A DNA stretch of 64,000 nucleotides from Delphinus delphis (Eukaryota > Chordata > Mammalia > Artiodactyla > Delphinidae). The stretch is from positions 4,608,455 to 4,672,454 of the forward strand of contig NC_082698.1 of NCBI RefSeq assembly GCF_949987515.2. The letters are read 5' to 3'. This document shows positions 37,916 through 51,540 of this stretch, piece by piece. Position 1 is the first letter of the stretch. Each line of letters begins with the position of its first letter. Under the pieces are notes generated by a model that ran no database searches, was not told the origin of the DNA, and saw only the letters and a program-made list of their open reading frames with translations. The position numbers and the translations under genes were made by a program.

Positions 37916-40399
37916 ACATACCTTCCACCCTGAAAACACAAATGACCTGGTAGAGGAGATAAACAAGTCAACTGGAAATCAAAACAGATTCTCATAGCTG
38001 CTTCAGGACAGGCAACCTTCTACAGAACTAAAAGGAAGAGAGATATCTCTTATGGAGAGAGGTTAGGAAGGCTTTGTGGAGACAGGCATTTGTGGGCCTT
38101 GAGGTATGAGTAGGAGTCCCGAAGATGGAGATAAAGGGGAAGGAGATTCAGAGTAGGGGGCTGAGCAGGCTCCATCTCTGAGAATCTGGAAAGCATAGCG
38201 GTGCCTTCAGGGAGCACACGGCCATTGGTTCACTAGGAGATGGCACGCCAAGAGAAGTGCTGAAGGTGATCTTGGAACACGCAGCTTCTTCCTAGTGATA
38301 ATCAAATATTAAGAAGGCCAGTCTTTATCCTAATGGATATGTTTGTTCTTGTTTTGAAAGCAGAACCTCTGTAAGTGTAACTCAAACATTATAAACGAAA
38401 AAGACATGTCAAATAAAGGAACAGAGGACGGCGTCCATGGGGCTCCTGACTGATCTCCAGCCCGCCTCCTTGGGAGGTCATCTGAGGTCACTCTGGTCCA
38501 GGTCAGCAGTCATTTTAGCAAGTATGTCGGGCATCTCCGGAAACACTGTCAATGTGGTCCCTGGACAGACCTCTCTTATCTCTCCAGGATCCAGTTCAAT
38601 CACATTAAAAAAAAAAAAAAAGAGTGGTTGCCTATCAACCACAACGGACATGCCCTAAAAAGACACAAACTCCCCACATCCGCAGATGCGCCCCTAAAAC
38701 GTTTCAATCCGTCCAGTGATGGTTTTCAGAGCCTCCTGTCAGGTACCTGCCTGGCTGGGCACGGAGGACACAGTATGGTCCTCAGGGAAATGACAATCCA
38801 GCATGTTCTTCCACAGCAGGGTGGAGGCTAGTGTGATTAGACGGATAAAGAAAACATTAGGAAAGTGTTGGGCTAGGTCAGGGGAGTTCACAAGTTTGAT
38901 TTGGGACATGTTGAGTTGGGGGCATTTGACATCCCAGAAGAAAGGTAGAGTGGGCACCTGAGCCTGGGAATTGCAGAGGACTGGTCTGGGCTAGGATGTG
39001 CCTCTGACCTGGAAGGAGGGAGTTTTGCTAAAAGGGGGATGGCTTGGACTGGGATGACGGCAGCAGAAGGAGAGACAAGTGGACCAACGGGGGCACAGTT
39101 CAAAGGAGATCCACCTTCACGTTCCAGCTTCATTGCTAACCAACCATCAACTGCTGTCAACTCCTCACACATCCACCTTCAATACGCCCCCTCTGCGGAC
39201 CCCGGACCCCCATCCTACGGCTGCTGCAGCCACTCTCAGGGGTTGATGATTTGCTCACACACACGTCCCTGGACGGGAAGGGGTAAAGCACGAGGACACA
39301 GAGCTCCGGGAGGCTTCTGCAGGCTTCCTTGGAGGCACTGTCCCTGGCCATCTCGGGGCCAGGTGTCCCTCCACAGAAGTGAGAAGTGGCCCCCGTGCAG
39401 GGATTGTGGACCTGACCATGATGCTTCACATTCCCTCTGTGCCTCCACAGGGGTCCCGGGAGGCATCACAGTGACAGTAACATGAACTTCCTCAACCACT
39501 GCCCACAACTCACTTGGCTGGGGGCGCTAACTAGGTATGGCTTTAAATCTAAAACCATCTGGATTCATCTGGCCTTCTACAGGGACAAATCTAGCTCTTA
39601 AGTCTCGTTGACACATGGAAAGTCTGGGGATTTTGTGGGGAGGGGAGGGGCAGTTGCTGGTTCACAGGCATCACTAACACCAATGAACAAAGACCTCAGC
39701 CCCTGAGATCATGGTCAGAGGCAGTGTCACATTGGGGAAGGGCCTGTTTCATGTCACCACCTGGCCCTTTGCTCCCCGAAGGCTTAGAGCCTGTGCTCAG
39801 AAAGCCCAGATCTCAGTCCTATTCGCACACAGAGCTCTGCCCCATACCACGAAGGATGAATGACCATGGCAGTCAGGAGGCAGCCTGGGCCACCGGCACC
39901 CACCCTTTCACACCCTCCTTTGGCTGCGAGCTCTGGTTCTGAAAAGGCACGGACCTCCCTTGACCCCCTCCCTGCCACAGTTTATAAGGGCATGAGTCTA
40001 TTTTGCAGAGGCAGGAATTCACTGACCTTTCCAGACACAAAGATCTCCAGGGACCCTGGGTCAAGAGGCACCAGGGGTCAGGAGCTGGCTGGACATGGGC
40101 CCAGAGACTTCTGAAACACGTGACCAGCCTTTGCCGGTTTTGATCCAGTTCTGCCACCTCTCACTCTAGAATACAAGCACACACAGAGCCGGATTCCGCT
40201 TGCCTTGAGTTTCCTGGGTTGAAACTCTGGTAGAGAGGTCCTCTTCCGCGACAGATCGATATCACAATTCTGCCAGTATAATTGTTTCACCTTTCTAGAA
40301 AGGTTTGCCATGCCAGGAAGGAATTTAGGTCAAGTCCAGCACACTCACTCAGGGCTTGGCTACGCCTCTCCATCCTAGGGGTTGTCTGGCCTTTCCCAG
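37916..40399. other. Intronic sequence without recognised gene
   Basis: Unique-looking sequence leading into the CpG island; an A-run lies at 38608-38622. Open frames near 39039-39508 have no recognisable product. Confidence 0.45.
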
Positions 40400-41450
40400 A
40401 TGGTCCCGGGAAGCCCGCGGGCTTGGCGTTGCACTGCCCTCTGGCCCAGGAACTCTGACAGGTCACCCCGCTGACGCCGCGGGCCGGCCTGGGCCAGCGG
40501 GGCCTGCCCACTTCCCCCACACTCCCTGCCGCATCTCTGAGCCCCCAGCGGCATCCCACTCCGTTCCCCTCCCTGGGAAGGCAAGGGGCGCCTGGACAGC
40601 AGCGCACGCCCCTCCGGAGTTGGTGCAACTCGGAGTCGCTTCCTCCAAAGGCGCCCGTCTCGTCTCGACCCCTGCGTGCGGCAGCCCCCAACACACCCGC
40701 TTGGCACCCCCCTGTCGGTCTCCCCTGCTTTCACACGCGTCCTCACTGTCGCCGTCCCCCCAGCGCCGTCGCCACCCGCAGACACACACGCTCCTCTGGT
40801 CCGTTTACCCAGAGGGAACGCGAGAGCTGCCAACCTGGTCGCCAAGTTGGGCTGGGGGTCCGGGGCCCGAGGGCCGGGGTCGCGCGGTCCCTTGACGCTG
40901 GCACCGGACGCGCCGCGGGCCGGCAGGGACCGGGCTCGGGGACCCGGCACCCCGGCGCGGCCGCTCCCGCGGCGGCGGCCGAGGCGGCGTCCCCGGCCTG
41001 CTCCGGCCGCCCCGGGCGCGCGGCCCCCGGCCCGCACCCCACGCACGCTCACCTCGGGGGGGCCGGTCCGGTCGCGCCGATCCCGCCGCCGCGGCGGCTC
41101 CGCATCTCCCGGGCGCCCGCCCGCCGCCCTCCGGGGCGCCCCGCCGTCCCCGCCGGGCGCGCAGGAGGGTCGTGGGGACGCGCGGAGGCCGCGGGGTCCG
41201 GGCGCCGCCGCCCGCCGCCGCACCCGCGCCGCCCGCTGCCGAGCAGGAAATTTGTCCGGCCGCTCCCGCTGCTCCTGCGCGCCGCTCGGCTCAGGCTCCG
41301 CGGCGGGGGCGGGGGCCCGGCACCGCGAGGAGCGGGGGCGACGCCTGGTGTCCGGCGCGGGGAGCGCACCCGGCGCCCGCCCCACCTGAGGCCGCGGCTC
41401 CGCCCCGCAGGGATGGCCGGCGCCCGGCAGGGACTCGGCCATCCTGGCCG
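40400..41450 (-). promoter_or_regulatory. PTPRE: CpG island, probable PTPRE promoter
   Basis: The DNA here is strongly GC-rich and dense in CpG, peaking at 40870-41360, in sharp contrast to both flanks, and it lacks interspersed repeats. In human chromosome 10q26 the 5' ends of CLRN3 and PTPRE face each other about 14 kb apart (recalled, not looked up). Here the island lies about 12 kb upstream of CLRN3, so it is most simply the PTPRE promoter driving leftward transcription. PTPRE encodes receptor-type protein tyrosine phosphatase epsilon. No PTPRE protein sequence is visible, so the assignment rests on synteny and the island alone. Confidence 0.7.
41053..41425 (-). other. PTPRE: Predicted non-coding first exon of PTPRE
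   Basis: Reading the minus strand, the CpG island contains CGAG followed by gtgagc, a strong splice donor whose last exon base is 41053. A weak TATA-like CTATAAC lies near 41450, so a start around 41425 is a guess. An open frame crosses this stretch, but its Arg/Pro/Ala/Gly-rich product looks like translated CpG-island DNA and is not the PTPRE signal-peptide exon. The 5' boundary is uncertain by hundreds of bases, and other donors in the island could be the real one. Confidence 0.35.
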
Positions 41451-42479
41451 TTATAGCTCAGGCTGGTGCCCCACGCGGAGACCCTGGCCGGGGCCCCAGT
41501 GCCCGGACCCAGGCATCATGGAGGGGGTCAGGGTGTGACAGCCACTTTTACGAGCGGGAAAGGCCCTACCCAGCCTTGGCCCTGGACACCAGGAAGTGGC
41601 GTGGCTGGGCGCCAGCTCTGGGCCATGCAATCGGTCCAGGAGAGCAGAGGGCAGGCACCCTGTACTGCCTCTGGTTCGGAGAAGTAGGGAGAGCCGGGAA
41701 ATCTCCTGAGCTGGTATCTTTCTCTGTAAAGCGGGAATAAGGGTGGCCACTTGGTGGATGTTGAAAAGGGCTTCCTTGTCGTTAAGGCAATATCCAGCAC
41801 ACGCAGGAGGAACAGCGACTGCCAGAGGGGTCTGGACCGGCTCTTCTGGGGGACCGCTTTCCAGGTGACCTCTTGCAAGCTATTTAGGGAGGTTTCAGAG
41901 TAAAGGAGATCCCATGGGGAAGGGCAGAAAGGATACATGTTGTCTCATCTTGGTTCTGAGCCTTCCTGCTGTGCCCTCCACGTTGGTCCAAGGCCCCCGC
42001 CCTCATGAAGGATAGTGCATCCCTGTTGCAGGGACCTCACTCATTATGGCTTCTGAATGAAGGAGCCAATGTGAGAAGGTGCTATTCGGGGTGTGTTGCC
42101 CCACCTTGTATCAGTAGCCAGCAGACCACCTTCTGAGACACTTGGGACCTGTTCTGGACAGAGCTGTAGACCCCAAAGGCTGAGCAGGATGGCCACCTAT
42201 TGGCTGAGACCATCCACAATGCAACTTCCTTTCCACAGGGTGTGAAGAGGGGTCAAAGAGTGGAGAACTTGAACTCAACTTTCTTGCCTTGCCCTGTCCA
42301 TGCTGTCCCTGGGGGATCTTGTCCAGCACCAGGACTTTAAAACACCATGTCTATGCAGGGAGCTCCAGAAAGCACAGCCCGTCTGGTGGTCTCCTCCAGG
42401 CTCTGGTCCTCCTGGCTGTCTACCATGGCAGACCCAACTCTTGCTCTGACTCTGTTTCTCGGCAGGCATCCTGTCTCCG
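41451..42479. other. Intergenic sequence next to the CpG island
   Basis: Moderately GC-rich and unique, between the inferred PTPRE start and CLRN3. Nothing specific is seen. Confidence 0.4.
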
Positions 42480-43100
42480 CCTCCCCTCCCACCTCTAATC
42501 CATCCCTACGTCTACTTCCTGTCTAGCTCCAAAACGCCTCTTGAATGTGCCTCTCCTCCCCACTCCACTGCCTTCACTGATGACTGCAGTGGTCCGCCAA
42601 CTTCTGACTCACTGTTGTTTAGGCAATCCATTCTAAGCACACCATCCAGAGGGACCCCTATGAATGGAACCCGGTCCTGCCAGTCCTCTGCTTAAAAGCC
42701 TTCGTTCCGAATAAAATCCAAACGCGTGGGAGGCTCTGCCTGACGTCTCAGCGGCTCCTGAGCCCCTCACCCCGTTCCCTGGGCTCCAGCCCCCAGGTCC
42801 ATCTCTCAGGGTCAGAGCCCAGCTCTTCCCCACCTGAGACTCCCCTCCTTGGTACCTGGCCTGCACCTTCTTCCTGACTGCCTCTGGAAAATCACCCTGC
42901 AACCCTCCCCTCAGGTCCTCTCTCACAAGGTGGATTCACTTATAGGGCGTCAGTCACGGCCCCCTCCTTCCCCGTCTCTCAGGGCTGTGAGCTCCAAGAG
43001 CGTCCACGCTGTGCCTCTCCCACGCTGTGCCTCTCCCCATCACCTCTCCATCTCCAGCTCCTGTTGCAGCAGGATAGCCAGGAGGTGCCCAATAAAAGCC
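42480..43100 (+). repeat. Probable L2 LINE relic
   Basis: cctgccagtcctctgcttaa, ccgaataaaatccaaac and the following pyrimidine-rich run resemble the L2 3' region (recall: 'ctgctcaaaaccctccagtgg ... ataaagtccaaac'). The copy is degenerate and its borders are approximate. Confidence 0.45.
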
Positions 43101-44282
43101 TGTGGGCTGACAGAACAGAGGAGGGGCGCCAGCCCCAGCGCCAGGCAGCCTGGTCACCCTGGAGACCAGCAGGTGGGCGGCTTCCTCCTGAGCGCGCCCT
43201 GGGGGAACAGCCCAGGTCAGCTGGGGCTAGGTAGCCCAGTGACTCCACCCAGCTGTCAATGTCCCTGCCGTGGTGGCCTCCAGAGCCAGCCTTCTGTACA
43301 GGAGGCGATCACTTCAAACTCTGATGAGCACAGTTTTGCTTGTTAACCCTGCAGGGCTGCAGAGGCAGAGACTGTGATGCAAGAAGAGAGAAACAAGTTG
43401 CCTTTGTCAGACATCTGCTGTTGGAAAGTCAGCAGCTGGGGGAACATGATGAGGGGCAGATGGTGCCTCTCTCCGGGGGAGATCCTCTCTGCTGGACCCC
43501 AGCGATTCTTCCCGGAATTAAGCAATATCCCTCCACCTCTGAAGTCTAAAGACATTCATCATTGTCGTACAAGAGTGTGTCGTCAGAGACATCGATCCAG
43601 GGTTGTGTTGATTCCCATTCGGAAGCCCCTTGACCCTCCATATCCATCTCCCTTCCATCTCTCATGGGCTCAAGGCCCCTCCTGACATCAGAATCAATTC
43701 CCTTTTTCCCCTCCTAGGCTCTGAGGACCACCCCCAGCCTCTTGCCATCCTGAACACCTACGTACTCTCATCTTCCGTGACCCCAGGACATGGCCCTTCT
43801 TACCTCCACAGCTTCCTCTTTAGCCCCTGGCGCACTTCCTGTTTAAACCACCATCGGTTTCACATACGCCGTCCTCCCACCTGTCTCTCACCTCCTCCCC
43901 TTCACCAAGCCATGCAGCTCCTTTCCTTTAAAACACAGCTGGAGGCAGTTTTCCTGTGTCTGGTAATGTTAACTGTAGTTATGTGTCTCATTTTCCCTTT
44001 TACTGGAGGACTGGAGGACCCTACCCGGCCTTTGGATTTCTCTGCAGTAACCCAGATAATGCCCGTCATGCTTTAAGGGCTCAACAGATGCCAGTCAAAG
44101 TTAAAATGCTGAGGCCAGAAATGGTCTCTAGAAGAATAAGCAAAAAAGGCAAAATTGGTATGTAGACAGAAATCAGAGTTTGCTTTTAAACATTGTCCAG
44201 AAACATTAACATAAAATTGCTCAAATTTAGGAGATAAAATCAGAAGGTCTTGGTGACTGTTGGCTACAGAACAGGGCAAGGA
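43101..44282. other. Intergenic sequence without recognised gene
   Basis: Mostly unique, possibly with further L2/MIR debris near 43600-44080. Confidence 0.4.
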
Positions 44283-44296
44283 AGGAAGACTGATTT

Positions 44297-44637
44297 TTTT
44301 CTTTAATTTTTATTTATTTATTTACTTAATTTTGGCTGCATTGGGTCTTCGCTCCTGCGCGAGGGCTTTCTCTGGTTGCGGAGAGCAGGGGGGGTGCTGC
44401 TCTTCCTTGCGGTGCGCGGGCTTCTCATTGAGGTGGCTTCTCTTGTTGCGGAGCACAGGCTCTAGGCGTGTGGGCTTCAGTAGTTGTGGCTCGCGGGCTC
44501 TAGAGCGCAGGCTCCGTAGTTGTGGCACACGGGCTTAGTTGCTCCACGGCATGTGGGATCTTCCCGGACCAGGGATCGAAACTGTGTCCCCTGCATTGGC
44601 AGGCAGATTCTTATCCACTGCGCCACCAGGGAAGCCC
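44297..44637 (-). mobile_element. Long CHR-type SINE, antisense
   Basis: Head at 44637, tail at 44297-44325. Perfect target duplications AGGAAGACTGATTT lie at 44283-44296 and 44638-44651. It has the long body with 'cttcagtagttgtggc' units. Confidence 0.93.
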
Positions 44638-44859
44638 AGGAAGACTGATTTCAGGACCTGTCCCCACGTAGAGAAAACTCAGGATGGTTGGCTATTCCAA
44701 TCTCTAGAATGTGCCAGAATGAGTAACTCTAGTGGATCCAGAACTTTCCATTTTTACATTACCCATCTATCCTACTCCCTCCTCTTTTCCCAAGTTATGC
44801 CCAAGTATTAACATTTACTAACCAGTGAAATCATGAGGACAGACCCTTTGCTGGAATTT

Positions 44860-46310
44860 CCCTTTACCCTTTTCTTCTTGGATTACTTTTCATTGTTGAA
44901 TAATATATCATGTATTATAGAGATCCTAAATGTACACTTTAATAAATAAAGACAAATGCATCTATCAAGATATTGAACATTTACATCACCCCAAAAAGTT
45001 CTCTCATGCCTCTTCCCAGAAAATCTCCCACTCCTGCCAAAGACAGCACCTGCTTTGATGTCTATTACCATAGATAGTTTAACCTGATCTAGATCTTCAT
45101 ATAAATGGAATCGTACAGAATATACTTTTTTAATTTCTAGTTTCTTTCACACAGCAAAACCTCTTTGAGTTTCATGCTTTATTACCTATATCAGTAATTT
45201 AGGTAATGTATCTTTTTTCTCTCTTTGCTTCAAAGATTTTCTCATTTGTTTTTTTAAAAATTTGATTAAAATATGTCTTAGTGCAGTTTTCTTTGTCTCT
45301 ATCACACTTGGGATTAGTTGTACTTCTTGTTCATAAGGTATATAATATAGTTTATAATACCTAGTTTATAGTTTTCATCAAATTTGGGGATTTTTCAGCC
45401 ATTATTTCTTAAAAAATGTTTTCTGCCTGCCCTCATTTCTGGGACTTCATTTATATGTACATGGTATAGCCTAATATTGTCCCATAAGTCACTGAAGCTC
45501 TTTAAACTTTTAAGCCATTTTTTTTCCTCTGTATTTCAGTTTGCCTAGTTTTTATTGCTATATATTTAAGCTTGCTAATCTTTTCTTTTACAGAGCTTAA
45601 TCTTCTCTTAAGTCCACCCAGTGAAATTTTCATTCAGATATTGTATTTTTAGGTCATAGAATTTTTATTTGGTTATTTTAAAACTAATTTTTATTTCTCT
45701 GCCAAGTTTCTTCATATGTTTGTTTATTGTATTCAGCTTTTCCATTAAATCCTTGAATATATTCATTATAGCACTTATAAGTTCTTGGCTAATTTTAACA
45801 TCTATGTCATCTTTGAATGTGCATCTATTGAGTTTTTTGGTCCTGATTATTTTCCTGCTCCTTTACAGGTCTATTTTTTTTTTTTTAATCGTTTGCAGGA
45901 TGCAACATTCCTGAGAGTTTAGATTGCTTGAGCTTTTGTTAGAATAAGTCTGTAGAAACCCTTTTAGGTGAGAGTAGCCCCAGTTTTATGACAGACTTCA
46001 CTGAAGTCTCATTCTGATAATGTACAAGTTAGTATTCTATGGAAGACTTCAGGAGCTCTTATGCAGACCTCTAGAACTTCTTTTCTACACAGATTTATTC
46101 TGCTTTGGCACCCTGTCTCACACATTCCAGCCTCCCCAGTAGCCACAAACTTTGATTTCTGTTCCTCTATTCAGACACAAAGCTGCTCTCTCTTTGGGCT
46201 TTACTTCTCTGTGCTGCAGTTTAGAAAACTTCCCAGTCAGAATGCTGGGGTTAATGTTGTAATCATTTCATATGTTTCCTTTCTTTCAAGGATCACAGCC
46301 TTCCACTGAT
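44860..46310 (-). mobile_element. Probable ancient L1-like relic, antisense
   Basis: AT-rich. Segments such as ttatagttttcatcaaattt, ttcagccattatttctta, tctgggacttcatt and cttgctaatcttttcttt resemble a very common old mammalian LINE-associated sequence read in reverse. Borders and family are uncertain. Confidence 0.4.
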
Positions 46311-46345
46311 CAAAACAAAACAAAACAAAACAACAACAAAAAAAC
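46311..46345. repeat. (AAAAC)n-rich tract
   Basis: Short run of CAAAA and CAA units. Confidence 0.85.
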
Positions 46346-46587
46346 TTTACCATGTGTGTTTTTCCAGTTTTATACACTTTTATATGGCGGGAAGATAAGT
46401 TTGATATCCTTACTTTGTCATGGCTAACACAGGATTTCCTACGTTTATTTTAAATATTTATTGCATTGTTTTGTAATTATCTATATGAAACCCTTCCCCC
46501 AAGGCTTGGTCTAAGTCATTTTTGCATCTTTAGCCCCTACCAAGCACCTTAAATGGTGCAGAGTGAATGATTTTTGAATGAATGAAC

Positions 46588-46600
46588 TAATATATATGTG

Positions 46601-46651
<51 letters not shown>
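46588..46651. repeat. (TA)n-(TG)n microsatellite
   Basis: A TATA/TGTG block followed by about 17 uninterrupted TG units. Confidence 0.95.
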
Positions 46652-46655
<4 letters not shown>

Positions 46656-46744
46656 TCAAGTTTTATGTTATGTGCTGTTTAGAATTGTAATAGTTTAGTT
46701 ATGTGGTTATGTTATTTAAATAGCAGTTAACTTTATACTTTAAA

Positions 46745-47250
46745 AAAATAGGGAACACATATACATGGCTCAAAATGAAAAAGGTTCAAAAAGTGAAATA
46801 ATGAGAAACAAGTCTCCTTGCTTCCTTGTTCCCCAGACAACCAGTTCGCCTTTTTTTGAGACAAAGTTAGTTACCAGTTTCTTGTCTAATCTTCCAGAGG
46901 AATATTAGGCATTTGCAAACATATGTATATATATGAATTCTCTGTTAACTAAATTGCAAGATATGGGTATTTTTCCATAGTAGTACTTATAGACCTACTT
47001 CATTCATTTTAGTCACTGGTTCATTTTAGCCATTTTAGCCACATTTTACTCCATATGTGGTTGCCCCAGAATGTATTTAACTCTGCTTCTGTTGTAGACC
47101 ACATAGGTTATTCCCAGTCGTTTTCTAATACAAAAACAGCTGTGTGGAATAGCTTTGTTATATGTCATTCATATGTCGTTTCAAGTATATGAGTATATGT
47201 GTGAATACAGAATTCTTGGTCACTGGATCCAGGTTGTTTTTTTAAAAATA
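46745..47250 (-). mobile_element. Old L1M 3' UTR, antisense
   Basis: atggctcaaaatgaaaaagg, gtatttttccatagtag, tagccacattttactcc, taatacaaaaacagctgtgt and attcttggtcactggatcc resemble L1M 3' UTR in reverse. A short (GT)n follows at 47264-47294. Confidence 0.5.
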
Positions 47251-47294
47251 GATTAGCAATACGTGTGTGTGTGTGTGTGAGTGTGTGCGTGTGA

Positions 47295-47952
47295 TTCTTT
47301 GGAAATAAATTTTCACTATGTGAGTATGAGTACAGTTACCATTCTACCTGTAATGACAAATAGCATTAATTACTTCTCTTCTTATATGATTAAGAAAGTT
47401 TGATTCAATCCCTTAAGTAAACTGACATATAGAAACTGGAGTAAATACCATTGGAAGGACAAATAATAAAACAATTCAGCACCTTCCATGATCTGCTTCA
47501 AGGGATGCATGGAATTCCCTCCTATTCCCCACTCAAAAAATCATAAATGTTTATGCTTTGGCAAAAGTATATTTTTTCCTCAACTTCTTTGAAAAACTTG
47601 AAGACCTTCAATGGATTTCTGGCAGAATGAAATGACAATTTCTTTATTTTTCACCACGAAATTAGTGTCTATAATCCACAGAACATTATTACTTGTGGAA
47701 TGATTTAGTATCCACCTAGGTTTTGCCTTGTGTATACTTTTGATTTGCTTCAGGAATTGTGGAAAAATGTTGGTAATAGAATATAACACAGCACTGAGAC
47801 ACCAAGGAAAGTCTCTTGGTAAATAAGAGATAGACAGCTATTTCTTATCAGCTATTAAAGCAGGATAGAAATTTAGTTCTTAAATGTTTAATTTCCGGAA
47901 GTATTGCAATGTTAAGAAAGGCTTTTATGTATTAAAAGATTGCCTATTTGAA
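47295..47952. other. Intergenic sequence without recognised gene
   Basis: AT-rich; nothing specific. Confidence 0.4.
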
Positions 47953-48310
47953 AGATAAATACCATATGATATCACTTACATATGGAACCTAAAATACCAC
48001 ACAATGAACTTATCTACAAAACAGAAACAGACTCATAAACATAGAGAACAGACTTGTGGTTGCCAATGGGGAGGGGGTGGGGGAAGGGTGGAGTGGGAGT
48101 TGGGAGTAGCAGATGTAAACTATTATATATAGGATGGATAAACAACAGGGTCCTACTGTACAGCACAGGGAACTATATTCAATATCCTGTAATAAACCAT
48201 AATGGAAAAGAATATGAAAAAGAATATATATGTATATAACTGAGTCGCTTTGCTGTACAGTAGAAATTAACACAACATTGTAAATCAACTATACTTTTAT
48301 AAAAAATAAA
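47953..48310 (+). mobile_element. L1 3' end, sense
   Basis: catatgatatcacttacatatg, gataaacaacagggtcctac, gctttgctgtacagtag and ttgtaaatcaactatacttt followed by A-rich sequence; the same subfamily as 11218 and 18425. Confidence 0.8.
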
Positions 48311-51029
48311 GAAATTAATAATGAAAAAAATTTTTAATTGCCTCTTTAATGGAAAATTATGAGTACGTCTAGGCAGTTTCTCTATTAAAATGATCCCAAA
48401 GTACACACAGTCTACATACATTTTATAACAAAAGTGAAATGTACACGAATTAATTAAAAATAGTAAAATAAATCCTGTTATATTCTTTAGAGTTCTAGGT
48501 GCTGTAAGATGTATACTTGCGATTTAAAAAAAAAGTTAACCTTTAATAACCCACATGACAAACAAAAGAAGAAATCAGCAGCCTTAAATTGTAGAAATAA
48601 ACAAGAAAGCTAACGGCTGGTCCCAGTGCTTTATCAGCTAGACTAGCACTTTCCAAAGCAAGAATCCTTTAGTAACGATATGTTGTGGAGGAAGGTAGAG
48701 ATGATTGTATATGGTAGACAGTACAAAACGGCCATTTTTAAACTTCAGATATGAGTTGCATATTTATTTTCATGTATTTATTTTCATATTGGTACATCAT
48801 CTGAGCTTTTATGACAAGTAGGCTAATGGAGATAGTATCATAGCCAATTAATTTGTAAAAATATGAATATAGAAAAAATATTAAGGAATTAGAGGTGGGA
48901 ATTCACATCTGTCAAAAATGGCACCAGTAGAGCTGGAATGATGGAATTGTGGGAAGTCTGGAGCCAGGGCCACTGCCCAGGCACTGACATGAACTTCAAC
49001 CCAGATTTTGGTCTTGTTCTCCAGTCCATGAAGTCTTTGTGTTCCGGACTGTGCTCTATTTGCAGCAGCCTCTATACCACAGGCTCTGACATCACTTTTC
49101 TTTTGTCTGCCACACCCAGCTCTGTCTATCTCAGCCCATACTTCATGCAAGCCCTGCCCCTGGGGGAGTGCCCGGACATCTTTCACTCGTAACAGAGTGG
49201 GAGACGGTCCCCAGTGTCAAGCCCTCTGAGATTCCCAAACCTAGTTGGAAAAGGTCCTTGACTTGAAGCAAGATCACAGATTCTGCCTCCCCAAACTCAA
49301 ATGAATCAAAACCAAGACCACCTCCCCCCATCTCTAAGAGGTATGTGTGTGACAGCTTTAGAGCTAATAAAATGTCAAGAGATTTCTGGGGTAGAGGCAT
49401 ATAATTATTTTTTGCAATAACTTAAAGCTTAGAGGATAAAAGTTCTGGACAAGGATGAAAGTCCATGAACTCAGGAGCAGATCCAAAAGAAACATAACCA
49501 GGAGAGAGAACAAGACAGGTGACCTTGTTTGAGGCCCTGTAGCAGGTTATGCATGGGACTTCCTTTACCTGAAACGTATGTGAGCTTAAGTCAACTTGAT
49601 TTAGGTATTTTGTCAAAGCTCTGTACATTCTTTCCTCCTGGATGCATTCAGCGGAAAAAGTGAAGGAAAGTCATCCAGCCAAAAACTGAAGCTTGGTGAA
49701 GAGAAGACAAAGTGAGCCCAGAGAAGGTAAGAAGAATATCAGTGGAAATCACTCACAATGTGTTAGAACAAAGCAATGGTTGGACAGAACTGCCCAGGTT
49801 AAGCATAAGCAAGGTAAAAAGAAATGCCAAGGGGACTATATAAGCATACAGCCAAAGGAAAGAAAGACGGAGTAAACCCTCTGGGGTTGGGAAAACAAAA
49901 TCCAATGAACAGTTTCCTCTGCATGTATTATGCTATGTAAAGACTTATAATAAGAAGAATTTATTAAAATAAGAAATGAATAATGAGATAATAAAACAAT
50001 AGAAACAAACTGAAACTCCAAACCGCACAATTTCAGGTTAAATACATAAGCTAGAAAAAGACTAGCTATTCCCACAGAGGAGAGTGATGGTGAGTGCAGA
50101 GGAAGAAGGTGAAGAGACCAAAGCAATTAGAGAGAGATGGTGGATGTGCAGGTCAAAGATAACCCAACCCAAGAATGACTGATGTACCTCAAGGTAAGAT
50201 TTCAGCAAATGGGGCTCACAATTCAGAAATATGATACAGAAAAAATGTATCTGCCATGAGCTGAGGGAACAGATTGAAAAAATAACTTAAGAATGAGAAA
50301 AAAGATGATGCAGAACAATCTATACAACATGTATTCAGGTCAAGCTACTGCATTTCATGAATAAAGGCTTTTATCACTGTGCTATCAGAATAAGAAAGTC
50401 ACAGTCAGAGAGAAGAAATAAAGCTGACCTCAGACTCTTCCACAGCAACATTCAATGTCAAAAGACAACAGAGTAATATGCACAAAATTTTGAGGGGAAG
50501 AAAATGTAGCAGCCATGCTGTCGTTCAAGAATAAAAGCTGACTGCTTCTTCTGACCCTGATGGAGGAACAGGGACCAGATTGGCCCTCCAGTAATAAAAC
50601 AGAAAATTATATATATTAAAAAAAAAAAGGGTTTCTAGACACTGGACATTAGGCAGAATAGGGCTTTAATTCCTGAAAGAAAAGAAAAAAATGAGGTTTT
50701 ACTGACCACTGCACCAGGGAGTTTTCAAGGAGGAATTCACAGGCAATGGTGCAAGAGAAGAAACCAGGAAGAGCCAGTAATCATCTGGAGTTGAAGAGAA
50801 AGAGATCAGAGCTTGGGGAAGCAAAAGTGGCTAAAATGGGTGGTGTAGAGTCCTGGAGAGAGATGGCTGCCCAGGCAAGCTCTAGAGATCTGCAGGGAGA
50901 TCCCTCAAATCTTTGGTTGCATGCTGGTCCATAAGGGTGAGAGGAAGCCATCTGAGGTCACAGGAAAAGAGCCGGTGGAAAGCAGTGTGACAAACAGTTC
51001 CTGGAGTTGACACAGAGCTGGGAAGAAAG
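48311..51029. other. Intergenic sequence without recognised gene
   Basis: No gene recognised. 50480-50800 has the look of an old LINE or LTR interior (ataaaagctgactgcttctt, an A-run at 50619) but cannot be placed. Confidence 0.4.
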
Positions 51030-51540
51030 ACTTTGCAATAGAGAATCCAGAAAGAGACCCACACAATGTGGCCATCTGATTTTCAACAAAGATGCCAGAT
51101 GCCAAGACAATCTATCAGGGAAAGGGTAATCTTTTCAAGAAATCAAGCTGCAACAATTGCATCCCCACATGTATAAGAATGAATCTCAGCCATTACTTCA
51201 CACTCTATTAAGAAAAAAACCTCAAAATAAGCAAATAACCATAAATGTGGGAATTTAAATGATAAAACTTCTAGAAGAGCGCATAGGAGAAAAATACCTT
51301 TGCAATCCTGGGTTAGGCAAAGATTTCTTAAATATGACATTTAAAGCACAATCCACAAAATGAAAACAATTGATACTTAGACTTCATCCAAATTAGAAAA
51401 TTTTTCTCTTCAAAAGATACTACAAAGAATATGAAAAGATAAGCCAGAGACTGGGAGAAAATAGTCGCAAAACATATATCTAGTAAAGGACTTACACGCA
51501 GAATGTACCATATAAAAAACTCTTAAAACTAAAATGTCCA
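51030..51540 (+). mobile_element. Old L1M ORF2 3' part, sense
   Basis: agaaagagacccacacaatg, ctgattttcaacaaagatgcc, ataaaacttctagaagag, ttcttaaatatgacatttaa and actgggagaaaatagtcgca follow the late ORF2 order of L1. Stops occur throughout. Confidence 0.75.

Noticed and set aside
40375..41442. 355-codon minus-strand ORF through the CpG island, and a 237-codon plus-strand ORF overlapping it
   Set aside because: Both are Arg/Pro/Ala/Gly-rich products of CpG-dense DNA in which stop codons are rare. They overlap each other on opposite strands and show no family motif or splice support.
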